From Tenodera sinensis (taxonomy: Eukaryota > Arthropoda > Insecta > Mantodea > Mantidae), in contig CM060967.1 in NCBI GenBank assembly GCA_030765045.1, positions 169,324,251 through 169,388,250 of the forward strand: a stretch of 64,000 nucleotides of DNA, in the 5' to 3' direction. Shown in pieces: positions 21,585 to 32,240 of this stretch; position 1 is the first letter of the stretch; every line of letters starts with the position of its first letter. A program made the position numbers and the translations under genes. The notes below the pieces were generated by a model. That model was not told where the DNA came from, did no database searches, and was given only the letters and a program-made list of their open reading frames with translations.

Positions 21585-22262
21585 TTGTCCATTCTTTGTA
21601 AATGATTTCTGCAGCTTTTCCTATATTGAATTTTTTTATCATTTATTGGGCCAATACCTAGTTCTTCTCTTATTTCTTCATTTTTTATTTTATCCATTAT
21701 TGTACATCCTTTTATGGCTGTAAGGTATCTCATTTCTGCTGCACTTATTTTATCCCATTCTTTTTCCCTTATCCTCCATGTTTTACACCCATATATCTAC
21801 GTTGGAATCGCCACCGTTTTGTAAAAGTTTAAGCTCGTTTCTCTTCTAGTTTTCTTTTTAATGTTCTTGCTAATATTCCGCAACTGTTCTGGAATTTACT
21901 TACTTTATTTTTAGGTCTTGGTTATTCTGACATGTTATATTATATTCTAATTAATTAAACTTGTGTACATGTTCCAGCAGTATGCTATTTATCACTATTT
22001 TGGACCTGTGAGAGTACTTTCCTTGAACGGCCATTATTTTCGTTTTATTGGTTATATTTGAAGACCATATTCTCTTAATATATTCCCCAATTGAAATAGT
22101 AGCATATTTATTTTATTATTCCCATTTAGTTTTATTCCTGAAGGAATTTTGCCATTTACCTCTCTAAGAATTTCGTCCATATATATTGCGAGACCAATTG
22201 CATCATTATCTTAATCCCTTAATAATTTTCATTTCTTCTGAAAATCATCCATTTCGTAAGCT
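21585..22262 (-). mobile_element. LINE remnant, RT fragment to C-terminus
   Basis: In minus orientation, pieces in order: YMDEILREVNGKIPSGIKLN, LREYGLQI, RSKIVINSILLEHV, KFQNSCGILARTLKRKL, RIREKEWDKISAAEMRYLTA with IKGCTIMDKIKNEEIREELG, NHLQRMDNTR. The order matches insect endonuclease-reverse transcriptase LINEs (palm flank, FQ..CG.I.RTL, AEMRYLR..KGCTR.D.IRNE.IR.ELGI, HL.RM...R.P). The FADD catalytic segment is deleted. Same family type as 12800-13260. Its 3' end abuts the truncated RepA. Confidence 0.75.
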
Positions 22263-22263
22263 A

Positions 22264-22326
22264 ATCTTTATTGTAATTGCTTTATACATTTTTTTAAAAA
22301 ACGTATAAAGCAACTACAATAAAGAT
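22264..22326. repeat. Strong hairpin, 24-bp arms
   Basis: Arms 22264-22287 and 22303-22326 are complementary at 23 of 24 positions with a 15-base A/T loop. The left arm reads ATCTTTATTGTAATTGCTTT then atac. It sits exactly at the junction between two different LINE fragments, as a snap-back or templated inversion at a breakpoint would. Confidence 0.85.
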
Positions 22327-22369
22327 AATACAAACCTAAGATAATACAATAAACGGAAAAATTTATATT

Positions 22370-22660
22370 CTTTAATTGGATTCTGTTTATTAATATTGTG
22401 GTTCAGACTCATGGTCAAGGTTTCTGTCTTCTCGTTGTTTAAGAGCAAGCCATTGGTCACAAACCATTGTGCAAGCTACTCAAAGTGTCAGCTGTGAGCT
22501 TCTGTAATTCATTCATATTACTTTTTTCAATACAAAAGAGGTATCATCTGCATACATAATTGTTAATTCATTTACATGCATTGGTAAATCATTTGTAGTT
22601 GTTAAAAACAGCAACGGGCCCAGTACTGAACCCTGGGGCACTCCATAGTTTACACATACC
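22370..22660 (-). mobile_element. Jockey-type RT fragment
   Basis: Minus frame reads VNYGVPQGSVLGPLLF, then NDLPMHVNELTIMYADDTSF, then LQKLTADTLSSL. These are RT motifs B (GVPQGSVLGPLLF) and C (YADD) of jockey/CR1-type LINEs with the catalytic YADD intact. Only this ~290-bp slice remains, with frameshifts after it. Confidence 0.8.
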
Positions 22661-22704
22661 CGCGACTTCGGGAACCAGAGGCTAGCATGTTACCCCAGAT
22701 TACG

Positions 22705-22785
22705 GAGATAATTTGCATAAATGTTTACATCGATTAACAGAAAGCAGATAGAAGAAATATAAACTCTTAGAACAATTTGGAGCTT
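22705..22785 (-). repeat. RepA fragment
   Basis: Matches GATAATTTGCATAAATGTTTA and the following GATAGAAGAAATATAAACTC of the left-end region in minus orientation. Confidence 0.6.
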
Positions 22786-23870
22786 TATTAAAATAATTAA
22801 TATAATTAGATACACTCTTACAGAAACCAAGTCCAAAGTAAAATTCATGGATGAAATATCAGAGGAATTTCAAATGAATGCGGGTGTAAGACAAGGAGGT
22901 TGAAAAGAAGAGCAATCAGATTATATTAGGATCAAAATACAAAGTCATAGGCGTATGTTGCTTAGCCTTCGCAAATGATATTGCAATTCTTGCTGAAAAT
23001 GTAGCAGCAGCAATTCTAAAGGAAACTGCAGAGAAAGTTGGAGTGAACATATCATTTGAGAAAACAAAATGTATAACAAATATCATAGAACCACAAAAAC
23101 TACTAGCAACCAAGGATGGAAAAGTAAATAAGGTTTATAAACTCGAGTATTATAGTGAAATAGTTGAAACAAATGCATTGGATAAGGAAGCAAGTAAAGC
23201 AAGATTGAAAAAAATGGAATTTCCATATCTGTTAACTAAGAATATTTACAATAAGAACAACATCTCAAATAAAACCAAAATCACACACTATAACAAACCA
23301 GAATATCTATATGATACAGGCTTTATGCTATTCCTTTAAAATAGAAGAAATAGAAGCATTAGAAAAGAAGGAAACAAACATTTTAAGAAAAATATTGGGA
23401 CCAATTCAACTGAAAAAGGCGAGTTTAGACTCGGGAAAAATGAAGACCTATATAAAAGTAAAGAATGTGAAAAGATTTCAGATACAATCAGGAAAACAAG
23501 AATAAGATGGTTCGATCAATTAATGAGGATGAGTAATAATAGACTTACAAAACAAATTTTCAAGCATACATACGAAGAAAGTAAGAATGGTAACCAATGG
23601 ATGCAAGGGATAAGTAAAGATTATATGAAGTAGAATTAAGAGAAGAAATAATACAGGATAAAGCAAAGTTAAGAAAGTTAACACAAAATTTCGAAGCTTT
23701 CTAGTTTAAAAAGAAAAAAAAAGAGCTACAATTTGGATAGAAGAAACAAGAAAAAAATCTGTGACCAGATGAAGAAATATTGGTAAGATAGAAAGGCAAA
23801 AGAAAATAAGAAGTGAATATAAAAGCAGTGGGTTTATTAACGTGGTCCGTAGATGGCCTGAAAGGATTAA
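22786..23870 (+). mobile_element. Second LINE type, degraded RT to C-terminus
   Basis: Pieces in order: KVKFMDEISEEFQMNAGVRQ, an internal deletion, LGSKYKVIGVCCLAFANDIA, VGVNISFEKTKC, NALDKEASKARLKKMEFPYL, LTKNIYNKNNIS, IEALEKKETNILRKILGPI, RRIRWFDQLMRMSNNRLTKQ, QMKKYW. This is the order of an insect endonuclease-reverse transcriptase LINE (GVRQGD, FADD, KTK, LRKILGP, RLTK). The FADD motif reads FAND, so the catalytic pair is broken. Several frameshifts. Different family from the LINE at 21585. Confidence 0.75.
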
Positions 23871-24462
23871 AAAAATAAAGCATATAAAACAATAAGTATT
23901 TGTCAGCATATGTTGTACAATATTGAGTAGAAAAAGTCAAAGAAATGCACGAATGAGATGTTTCTACTTTAAGTATAATCATCCAAGTAGCTTACCTGTT
24001 TTATCACTCTGAAAAAAACCTACACATTTTATTAGTTTTTATTCCAGTGGGATATATGGCGTGTTAAAAGTAATTAAATTTACTATAAACTCTTATTATA
24101 ACATCAAATTAATTATAAAATGAGAGTATCTTTCTAGATAATGAATTGAAAGAGATTATAGGAATAAAAAATGAATGTAGTAGAAAAATATCAGTTATTA
24201 ATTTTTGAGCATCGTCTATCGAATAAGTTTATTTGTAACTGGTAAATTACACATTGGCTGAAAATCTCTCGCGGTAAATTACCATCAGTTTTGTCTAAGG
24301 AATAACACAGCGTCGAGTTAGACTTGATTTGACGATTTTAGCGAACAATTAAGAACACAAGACAATAAAACTAACAAGTAACGACTTGTAGAATATATTA
24401 AATAATCTTATTTGTCATTTTGCCAAACAAGGCTTTCTGTAGTTCAATAAATTATTATATAT
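23871..24462. other. Unannotated AT-rich stretch
   Basis: No gene or repeat recognised. Confidence 0.4.
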
Positions 24463-24930
24463 ACACTTGAACCTGCTTTATACGTATCCCAGTTCTAAGT
24501 AATTCTGTTTATACGTAAATGTTTTATTTCCCGGTAAAATGTAATTAAGAAACGTGTTAAGAACCTTATTTATACATAATTTACTGTTGCACGAATTAAT
24601 TAGCACACGCCATACCTATCTTAAAATAAACTCCAGGAGTATTTTCCTCGTCTTTGTTAACAAACGAAAGCTTAGCGGGCGGCTTTCGGCCGCGAAAACA
24701 AAAGACAGAGACGTTTACCAGTAGAGCTGGCAGCTTTCGACGCAACAATGCCTCAGCAACAAAGGAGAACAGGAAAAGGAAAGTTTATACACTAGATCAG
24801 AACCAAAATTCATAGGAGAAATAAACTTAATCCCACAGAACCAAAACCGAAATTGCTTCAGACTTAGATTTTGTTTATACCACGGTATGTACAGTCATCA
24901 GTAAAAATAAAAAATGGGTTTTATGCACTT
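24463..24930 (+). mobile_element. Tigger/pogo-type transposon, 5' part
   Basis: Begins CACTTGAACCTGCTTTATAC directly after TATATA, like a Tigger-type inverted terminal repeat next to a TA target. About 290 bases further on, a plus frame reads RKRKVYTLDQ, then after stops TKTEIASDLDFVYTTVCTVI and KNKKW. This matches the N-terminal CENP-B/psq helix-turn-helix of Tigger/jerky transposases (KRK..TL..K, K.EIA...G...STV.TI.KNK). The rest of the transposase and the other end are missing. Confidence 0.6.
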
Positions 24931-25904
24931 AATACAAGAAAAGTGAAAGGCTATGTAATATAAACTATAAATTAATTACAATTATGTAATATAAACCTCA
25001 ACCATATAGAAAATATTTATTTATGCCAACAAGCTTAAGTTCATTCCTGGTTCCACCTCTCAGACATAGAGTTTTGTTAAAAAATCCATCTTTAGTCAGA
25101 ATTTACTCAAAAAGTTTGCTAATGATTGGCATAATAAACTTGAAATATTTATGCTATGAACACATAAATGATGTATGAATGAGCTACCATAATTTTAGGA
25201 GTATTTCATTGGAATTGAAAATATCGTATATGTATATGATCCTGGTCAATGAGATCAACGCTAGCAAACAAGTACCTCTTCTATGTCAAAATGTTCAAAT
25301 TAAATACGGTTTTTACACATTATTGGAACTGCTAAAATTAAGTTAATAGCGTAACGCATTAAATACTTCAACTCCATGCACGTTTCATCGACATAGCAGC
25401 CGCAGGGGAGCGCCGCTGATGGCCAAAGAGGATTACTAAATCTACCTGTTTGCAAAATACATTTGTAATAATTAGTTCTCAGAACGATTCTGTAAATTGA
25501 CATGTATAAGCGGAAACTTTTATATTTGCTGTTTTGATTTCTCAGGAAAGGTTTGTTCAATCAAGTGAACAAATAACTAAATCCTGTAGGGGAATTGAGA
25601 GCTTAGTTACCGAGAAGCGCTTCCCAAGGGATTCCGAGTGCAGACCCCCAGCAGCACCGAGTCATTGTAGTGCTCATGAAACTCTAACTATCCAAAGGTG
25701 AACGTTGGAAAGCTCCAGTAATTTGAGGTGACAAAACCCAGTGTTACGGTAACGTATACATTCGAAACAAACGGATCCTTACATTTTCATTTAAGGGAAA
25801 CGTGTCAATTTTTCAAAACTCAAAATATTCTACCCAGTTCATGAATTTTCCCCATATCCTAAAGGTTATGTAGGCAAAAACCTAGCGAAATCCTTTAAAA
25901 AGTG
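24931..25904. other. Unannotated stretch
   Basis: No gene recognised. A GC-richer patch at 25575-25745 has no identifiable coding or tRNA-like signal. Confidence 0.4.
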
Positions 25905-26130
<226 letters not shown>

Positions 26131-26867
26131 GAAGTGCAACAACAATACGGAAATAGCTAAACTGTTATTAAACCATTAGTGAGTTAATGAATGATAAAAT
26201 GTTATATTTACGCTTTCACAACCAATATAATTGCTTTATGCAATTACTGCAAAAGTGAATAATCACCATTTAAATACATATTATCGTAGCATTTGACATA
26301 ACTTCACATCTCATTATTAATGAAAGGGTTACTTATGTGTCTAAATATGAGTTAACCGCAAATTTGTGCCATTGAAAATCAAAGCGCTGCACAGTTTATA
26401 TTAACCGTCAGGTTATTGCGCATATGTTGTTAAATTTAAAACTTTATATATAATTATGTAAAATCGTGTGCGCAGGAACAATTACGTGAGTTTATTATGT
26501 CAGTTTTGAAGTCATCGTTACACCATTCTATCAAGTATTTTAATGAAACCTGATTAGTGATATGTTACGAATTGATGAGAGTGAAATTGTCAGCATTGGT
26601 AATATGTTATAGACCAATGCTGCCAACTCAAGGATACCTGCTCTTGTTACGCCGAGGAGCATAAGCTCAAACTACGAATTATTACTAGACCAGTTTTTTC
26701 AATCTTCTAGCAGTCAAATGTTTCATATAAATTTAAACATTGCTTATATGACCATAAAGGTTGCTCCCTAATTGCCAAAAACTATTCATTACTCATGCAT
26801 TTTCCCTCTGTTAAGCGGCTCTCATTGCACCCAACATTCCAAGTTTCCATGTTACTTTAGGTCGGCC
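26131..26867. other. Unannotated AT-rich stretch
   Basis: No gene or repeat recognised. Confidence 0.4.
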
Positions 26868-27592
26868 CTGTTTACTTTCTCCACTATGTGTATAATTAGA
26901 GGAAGTATTGTATTCCAACAAAAAAATTAATGCCGAGATTTCACCGGAAATGTCTGTATTGAGGCCCCCTGAATCCAAGAAAGGTCAGTGTGTCTGTGGA
27001 CAGCATAACTCGAAAACGAAAAGTCGGTTAAAACCTAAGTTGGTATTTAAGTTATTAAGGATGCGACACGAAGATGTTGTAGAAAATTGATCCAACGTAA
27101 AGTACCCTTCATATGCAAAATTTTTCGAAAACGACTAACGATTTTGATTAAAATGACACATGTTTGAAATATATACAAATGAAATGTGTATTTGTGTTTT
27201 CTGGCTATAGCCTATATAGTCCTATTTACTCTGGAAGACCTTTGTATAACTGGTAAACTGCAAAAAAATGTAAATTTTTCTAAAACAGAATATTTATATT
27301 TAAATGATTCTTTTTTGTGGACTGAACCATTTCGGAGATATTTATGCGAGTTTTGGAAAACAAAATTTCGTCAATTGGAATATCGTAATTCATTTTTTAT
27401 GTTAGCCGTGCATAGAGAATGGAGTTTGAAAGCTTTAAAAGATTTTACTATCACTCAAAGCCTACTGTATTCCCATATTCCCTTGTACATACAAGGAAAT
27501 AAGCAGTAAGATAATTTATGCAAATGTTTATCTCAATTAACACGAAGATGATAGAGGAATAAGAGTTTGTAGGAATGATCAAAACATTGTAG
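26868..27592 (-). mobile_element. RepA, almost complete
   Basis: Right-end hairpin (ACTTTCTCCACTA...TTAGAGGAAGT), GGACAGCATAACTCGAAAAC, GTTTTCTGGCTATAGCC, TTTACTATCACTCAAAGCCTAC and the ACACGAAG..GATAGAGGAATA block. The left terminus itself is lost. Confidence 0.9.
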
Positions 27593-28439
27593 CAGAATTG
27601 AAAAATTATTTTATTTTCAACAAAGGGCAGTAGAGCAAATTATATGATATATTTATCAGTTTAACAGGTAAACATACAGAATTTTAAACGGGAGATGGTT
27701 CATTCAGTTCGTGAAGAAGCCCATGGATTCTGGGATCGCGATTTATTTTAAAACGCAGTTTCTGAAGAAGAACGTGGAAGTTCGACCTTTATAAACATAA
27801 TAAATATTACTGAAGAAGGCAATGGATTTTGAACTGGCCGTTTTATTTATAACTCAGCTCCTGATGAACACTATGCAGTTAACTTGACACGCTGATCACG
27901 TGTGAAGCCATATGAAAAACGCTCATCGAAAATTATTCACGACTTTGTTCTAATCTCCCAGCATCTGTCGTTTGTGATATATTATTTTAAGTCTGTGAGC
28001 TTAAAGTCTCAAATAAAGCTAAGAAGGGAAAGGAAGGGAAGGGAAGAAGGAGGGTTTGGACTGCAAGTGAAGCTTGTGGATGTTTAATATGTGTCAGTAC
28101 CATATGAAAAATGTGGGAGTAGTCACGCTAGAAGGGAATTTAAAAGAAGGCGGTGACAGAAACGCCGTTTTATTGTTTTCTGAAAGAACTCCTCTCAGCG
28201 TATCCCGATAAGGTTAGCCAGCCTTAACGATCCTACTGTCAAATATCCTTTTATCCTCTTTTCTCAAGTATTTTTCATTTCCTTTGTGGCTGCATTTTTC
28301 ATGCTGCAAAACTCATATTTCAAACTGGAAACACACTCAGTAACGGTAAAGCATATTAGATGATATACCTTGTGTTTGACGATAAACACTTCCATTAGAC
28401 GCACCAATAACATAAAAACTATTGGAGGTATTCATTTCA
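27593..28439. other. Unannotated stretch
   Basis: A purine-rich (GGGAA)n-like run at 28020-28056 and a short local repeat ('ttctgaagaagaacgtgg' at 27761, 'actgaagaaggcaatggat' at 27812). No gene recognised. Confidence 0.4.
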
Positions 28440-28545
28440 CATGGGCGTGTTTATAACTAGTGTTACCTGCTAGAGTAGCACTCGGGTTGTCGCGGGTTTG
28501 ATTCCCATGGTCGATCTTCCCCTAGGACTTACAAGCCAGTGCCTA
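28440..28545 (+). repeat. tRNA-like SINE head
   Basis: A-box-like 'tagtgttacctgctagagtagc' and B-box-like GGTTTGATTCCCA (28496-28508), spaced as in a tRNA promoter. The sequence does not fold into a complete tRNA. Confidence 0.5.
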
Positions 28546-28559
28546 GGGTCGAGGAACAC

Positions 28560-28835
28560 AGGAACCTATGGACCAGACAGAGTGAACACCTGGAAGTGGT
28601 CAGTATGAGAGTGAGGAAGAGAATGATATGGTATACAGGCGAAATGGAAGATTGTAAAGGTGATGCTGGAGCAGTTGGTAGAATGAGTGGCAGGGGAAAC
28701 CGGAGAATCCGAAGAAATCCCACCCTGACGCCGCTTCGTCCACCACGAACACCACATGCGGGTTACTGGGACTGAATGCGGGCCACTTTGGTGATAGGCC
28801 TAACGGTCTAACCGCTCGGCCACGGCGCCGCCGTT
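28560..28835 (-). repeat. tRNA-derived SINE (family S1)
   Basis: Minus strand starts GGCGCCGTGGCCGAGCGGTT, a tRNA-Ser/Leu-like A box, with a decayed B box (GCATTCAGTCCCAG) and a body including 'cggtttcccctgcc'. A second copy lies at 56035-56145. It faces the tRNA-like head at 28440. Confidence 0.65.
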
Positions 28836-28899
28836 TTTCTTAAAGAAAGCATGAAATTGTTTTTTCATAACTTCCTATTTTAAACTTGACATAACCTAA

Positions 28900-29515
28900 T
28901 GACTCAGTGACAACTTGCGGTGGGAGACTTAGCACCTCGACCGAAAGCTGATCTTTTGTACCTATGTCTCCGACGCGGCACCCTCCAAGCGGACGGGTGA
29001 GGCGAATGGATCCTAACGTTGCTACGACAGAGTAGAGGGCAGGTTCCTACATTTTCCCAGTTAGGAGCACCCCGGTGGAGCCTGACTCAGCCCGGTTCCT
29101 GTCCCACCCCTTTGGGTTTGTACTCCCAAGGGGGCCGCGGGTCTCCGAAACCAGCTCCCCTCGCCCCTTGGGCTTGTACCATCCCATGGGGGGCCCAGGA
29201 ACCAGTCGCTCGGCTTCCAATCCGGGGAACAGAAGTTCCAGAGCGCATTTGTTCCCCCCGTCGTGCTGCTGAGGCGATCGCCGATGCCTCCAACGCTGAG
29301 TAAGACCTAACAGTATGAAGGGTGAAATAAAATAAATTGTTAAACCAAATGGAGGGAAAGGAAATTCGGAGGATATGGAAATCCTTCCCAGCATTCACCC
29401 GGCGACCCGGGGAAACCTTCGAAAAAACCCATAGGTCAGGAAGGTCGTCACGGGGACCGAACCCTCGACCTCATGTGGGCCCTATGACAGCCAACTGAGC
29501 CACCCAGCTGGGTTT
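28900..29515 (-). repeat. Large GC-rich tRNA-derived SINE
   Basis: Minus strand begins with GGGTGGCTCAGTTGGCTG (A box, ~29510) and GAGGGTTCGGTCCCCGTG (B box). It continues through 'gggttttttcgaaggtttccccg' into a body that becomes strikingly GC-rich at 28940-29290. The 3' limit is uncertain; the GC-rich part may be a separate repeat. Pro/Gly-rich open frames on both strands here are composition effects. Confidence 0.55.
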
Positions 29516-30080
29516 GAACTTGAGACAGTCTAAAGCTGTTAACCACCAACTGTTATTTCTTTAACTGAACTACGTAACAAGTCAACAGGTAGCCCAACAC
29601 GTGACTGCCGTTGTAAGAGGCAATGGAAAATAGCATTAATATTCGTGAAAGCATCACATCAGTCCGTGACGGGGCTCTTATGAGCTGTTCCAGTTTAGAG
29701 TTAGCAGTAACTACATAACCTTGGACCGGACAACTTGGCAATCTTTCACATGAACTGCGCTCTGTCTGTAAACCTTGCTGCTACTGCTGGTGGTAAACAG
29801 CTACAGTTTGTTTACGATAAGTCTCATTAGAGATGTCCCAAACCGAGGTTAAGTGTCTTGATCTTGTTGCGCATTAGTATCTAAGTGGCAATTAAAACAG
29901 TGTTCAGCTGCACTGCATTCCTGGAAACCATCAGTTGCTGCTAAACATTATCTCTGTATTTCCAGTAAAAAACTTGTAATCTGTGTGAGATGGATTCTCT
30001 TTTCATGCTCTTTTATATTTGCGACGCTATGCGTGGTTTTTTCTCAATTTCTTTCTGGTGAGCAAGAGACTACTGTTATT
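29516..30080. other. Unannotated stretch
   Basis: No gene or repeat recognised. Confidence 0.4.
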
Positions 30081-30209
30081 TTTACGTTCTCTACTACGTA
30101 CAGTAAGTAGAATTACTGTATTCCTCCCAAAAATTTGATACCGAGATTTCACCGGAAATGTGTTTTGAGGCCCACTGAATCCAAAAGCAATGTGAGATAA
30201 CACATCCGA
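30081..30209 (-). mobile_element. RepA internal-deletion derivative (~129 bp)
   Basis: The right end (ACGTTCTCTACTACGTACAG, ATTTCACCGGAAATGTGTTT, CACTGAATCCAAAAG) joins directly to the left terminus (ATGTGAGATAACACATCCGA). About 700 internal bases are missing, leaving both ends, like a MITE. Confidence 0.7.
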
Positions 30210-30834
30210 TTTTTGTAGATATGTGATTCAACCAGTTGAGGAATATAGGATTCCTACACTCATTTCACACTGAAAGATGTGACTTGTTCTATTATTTTAT
30301 TGCTGATAGGAATGTTACTTCTTTTTATCACAGAAATCCAAACAGGCGCAACGTTTTTTTCTGGGAGGATATTTATAAACTGTATGATTCTTATAAAATT
30401 ATTTGTTGCAAATGAAGGTATGGGAGTGATAAGTGAATAAAGAGTTTTTATAAAATTTGAGTTATAAGCACGACCTACAATTTGAATGCATGCTCCATCT
30501 GTTGGTAGGAATGGTACTAAAATACTCCCTACAGAATACGCTAGATGTCTCTGTAGGTTGTCACTTCATAGGTTTTCACTTTTCATTCAGAAGTGGACAT
30601 ACACAAGTCATATCTGGTTCTCACTGAAAGTGGAATAGCGTTGTATTTCTACAGAATCGATGTCCAAGGTTTGTGCAAGAGGGGAAGTTGGATTTACCTC
30701 CTTCCACTTTATGCGGACTGTCCCAGTTTTTAATCCCCAGCTGTGCATTGTGTTGTAGTGGTGGGTTAGTTACACATAGGTTTCATTTGGTTTACGAAAG
30801 CAGTTTCAAATCTTATGTAATAAACATCTGTTCA
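30210..30834. other. Unannotated stretch beside hAT fragment
   Basis: Possibly the 3' part of the hAT element that ends at 30835, but no terminal repeat was identified. Confidence 0.35.
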
Positions 30835-31017
30835 TTAGTGACTTCTTTGGTGCTGCTTACGTTTAACAAGTCTATCAATATTTGGCGACAAAGTCCAAGT
30901 GCATAGTCTTAGAAGATACACCAAGTGATCGTCACGTAACATATTGCGATACAGACCTTTAATATAGTTCAACTTGGAGAAACTCTGATCACAAATATAT
31001 GTAGAGATATACTCACT
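30835..31017 (-). mobile_element. hAT transposase C-terminus
   Basis: An open minus frame of ~60 codons ends at a stop (30835-30837). It reads STYICDQSFSKLNYIKGLYR, NMLRDDHLVYLLRL, LSPNIDRLVKRKQHQRSH. In hAT transposases of the GTF2IRD2/EPM2AIP1 (Charlie-like) type the same C-terminal order occurs (STY.CEQ.FS.MK.IK...R..L.D.HL...LRI......PDI..L...KQ.Q.S) with the stop at the same place. The upstream part is cut by RepA. Confidence 0.75.
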
Positions 31018-31228
31018 CTTATATACACTATTGTTGTAAATGTTTATTTCTCTATGTACTTCATTTTAATCCACGTAAGCATTTTCAGAAGTTATCTTAT
31101 TGCTAATTTTCTTGTAGGTGTAAGGCAAATATGGGAATACAGTAGGCTTTAAATGACAGTGAAATGTTATACGAGTTGGTTGCTATGCGAGGACTTTGAA
31201 ATTTCGTTCTCTTTGTAAACCCAGGACA
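31018..31228 (+). repeat. RepA fragment, second variant
   Basis: From 'ttatatacactattgttg' through TTTTCTTGTAGGTGTAAGG and AATATGGGAATACAGTAGGC to GAAATTTCGTTCTCTTTG, with the variant block 'ttggttgctatgcgagg'. Confidence 0.75.
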
Positions 31229-31235
31229 TAAAACA

Positions 31236-31890
31236 TCTGATGTGTTGGACTCACATGACTTTCTCTACTCTTGTACTAACCATTCCTACAAACTCTTATT
31301 CCTATAACTTCTTCGTGTTACTTGAGATAAACATTTGCAGAAATTTCCTTGTAGGTACAAGGGGAGTAGGCTTTAAGAAACAAAGTGTAAATATGTATGT
31401 AAACAAAAAACATCAAAAACACTATAAACTAAAAACCCAAGACATTACAAGAGGGAACTGTTCTCCGTGGCCCAAAGACGGCCACTGTATGGGTTTCCTA
31501 GAAAAACCACTGTATATAGCATGCAAACCAAACAATTGTATATAAAAATGATAATGTTAGTCTGTAAGCTGGGCCAGTTGTACCAGCACCAGACGCAATT
31601 GGTTAATAAACAAATCTGAAATCTGAAATTCCTCTTCAGGTCGGATGATAATCGTCAAAAAAAAAAAAATTGTGAAATCTTTTAAAGCTTTGAGATTCTG
31701 TTCTCTGTGCACGATTAACATATAAAAAATGAATAAAGATGTTCTATTTGGCAGAAGTATAACTTCACCAAAACTGACTCAAATAACACGGCATATCTCC
31801 AAAATGGTTTACAATAAAAAAAATTATTAGGACATAAATTATGTATTCTAGCAAGATATACATTTTCTATAGTATGATTTTGTCTATTTT
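31236..31890 (+). mobile_element. RepA 5' half with nested retroposon
   Basis: Left terminus TCTGATGTGTTGGACTCAC; interrupted after CAAGGGGAGTAGGCTTTA (31375) and resumed at 'ttgtgaaatcttttaaagc' (31670). Ends after the TTTTGTCTATTT block. Confidence 0.85.
31376..31669 (+). mobile_element. Retroposed LINE 3' end nested in RepA
   Basis: 294 bp foreign to RepA, ending in 'aataaacaaatctgaaatctgaa', a short tail and a 13-base poly-A (31657-31669) exactly at the junction. This fits a 5'-truncated non-LTR insertion. Confidence 0.6.
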
Positions 31891-32127
31891 TAAATTTTAC
31901 TACAAATACATAGTTTTCTTCTTATCATTAACACCATCTACAGGCTATCACAACTCACAATGTTACTTCTCATAATATTTCCCAGTCCTTTTAATGTCTT
32001 TTTTCACTTCCTCTGTCTTTCATGTACTAATTACGACAATGTAATCAGTCGCGACGCTCATTGTATCTTCTTACGATACCACACACAGATATCTCGCACT
32101 CACTGACACACTGTCCGTAATTCAAGT
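31891..32127 (-). other. Possible leader downstream of heat-shock-type promoter
   Basis: If the promoter at 32151-32237 is used, transcription on the minus strand would start near 32127 and cross this segment. Only a 13-codon frame starts at its first ATG. A donor-like GTAAGA at 32069-32074 could end a short noncoding exon. No chaperone coding sequence is present; RepA begins at 31890. Confidence 0.25.
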
Positions 32128-32150
32128 TCAAAACTCGCTGCTCTGGCCTC

Positions 32151-32237
32151 CTTATATAATAGGGATGACGTCACATGGACCTTTCTCGAGTTCCCCCAGG
32201 AAATGATGCAGCTGGAAGCTTCGCGAACGTTCTCGAT
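32151..32237 (-). promoter_or_regulatory. Heat-shock-type promoter: HSE array, CRE, TATA
   Basis: GAA(32215)-2-TTC(32220)-2-GAA(32225)-2-TTC(32230) is a perfect four-unit heat-shock element with a fifth partial unit GAT at 32235. On the minus strand it is followed by a full CRE TGACGTCA (32166-32173) and a TATA box TATATAAG (32151-32158), 57-64 bases downstream of the HSE. This order and spacing is that of an HSF-driven promoter. A CTTTCTCGAGTTCC partial HSE lies between. The initiation site would be ~32127. Which gene it serves is unknown. Confidence 0.55.
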
Positions 32238-32240
32238 CCC

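Noticed and set aside
28900..29300. Pro/Gly-rich open frames on both strands
   Set aside because: Composition effect of a GC-rich repeat; overlapping frames on both strands are equally open.
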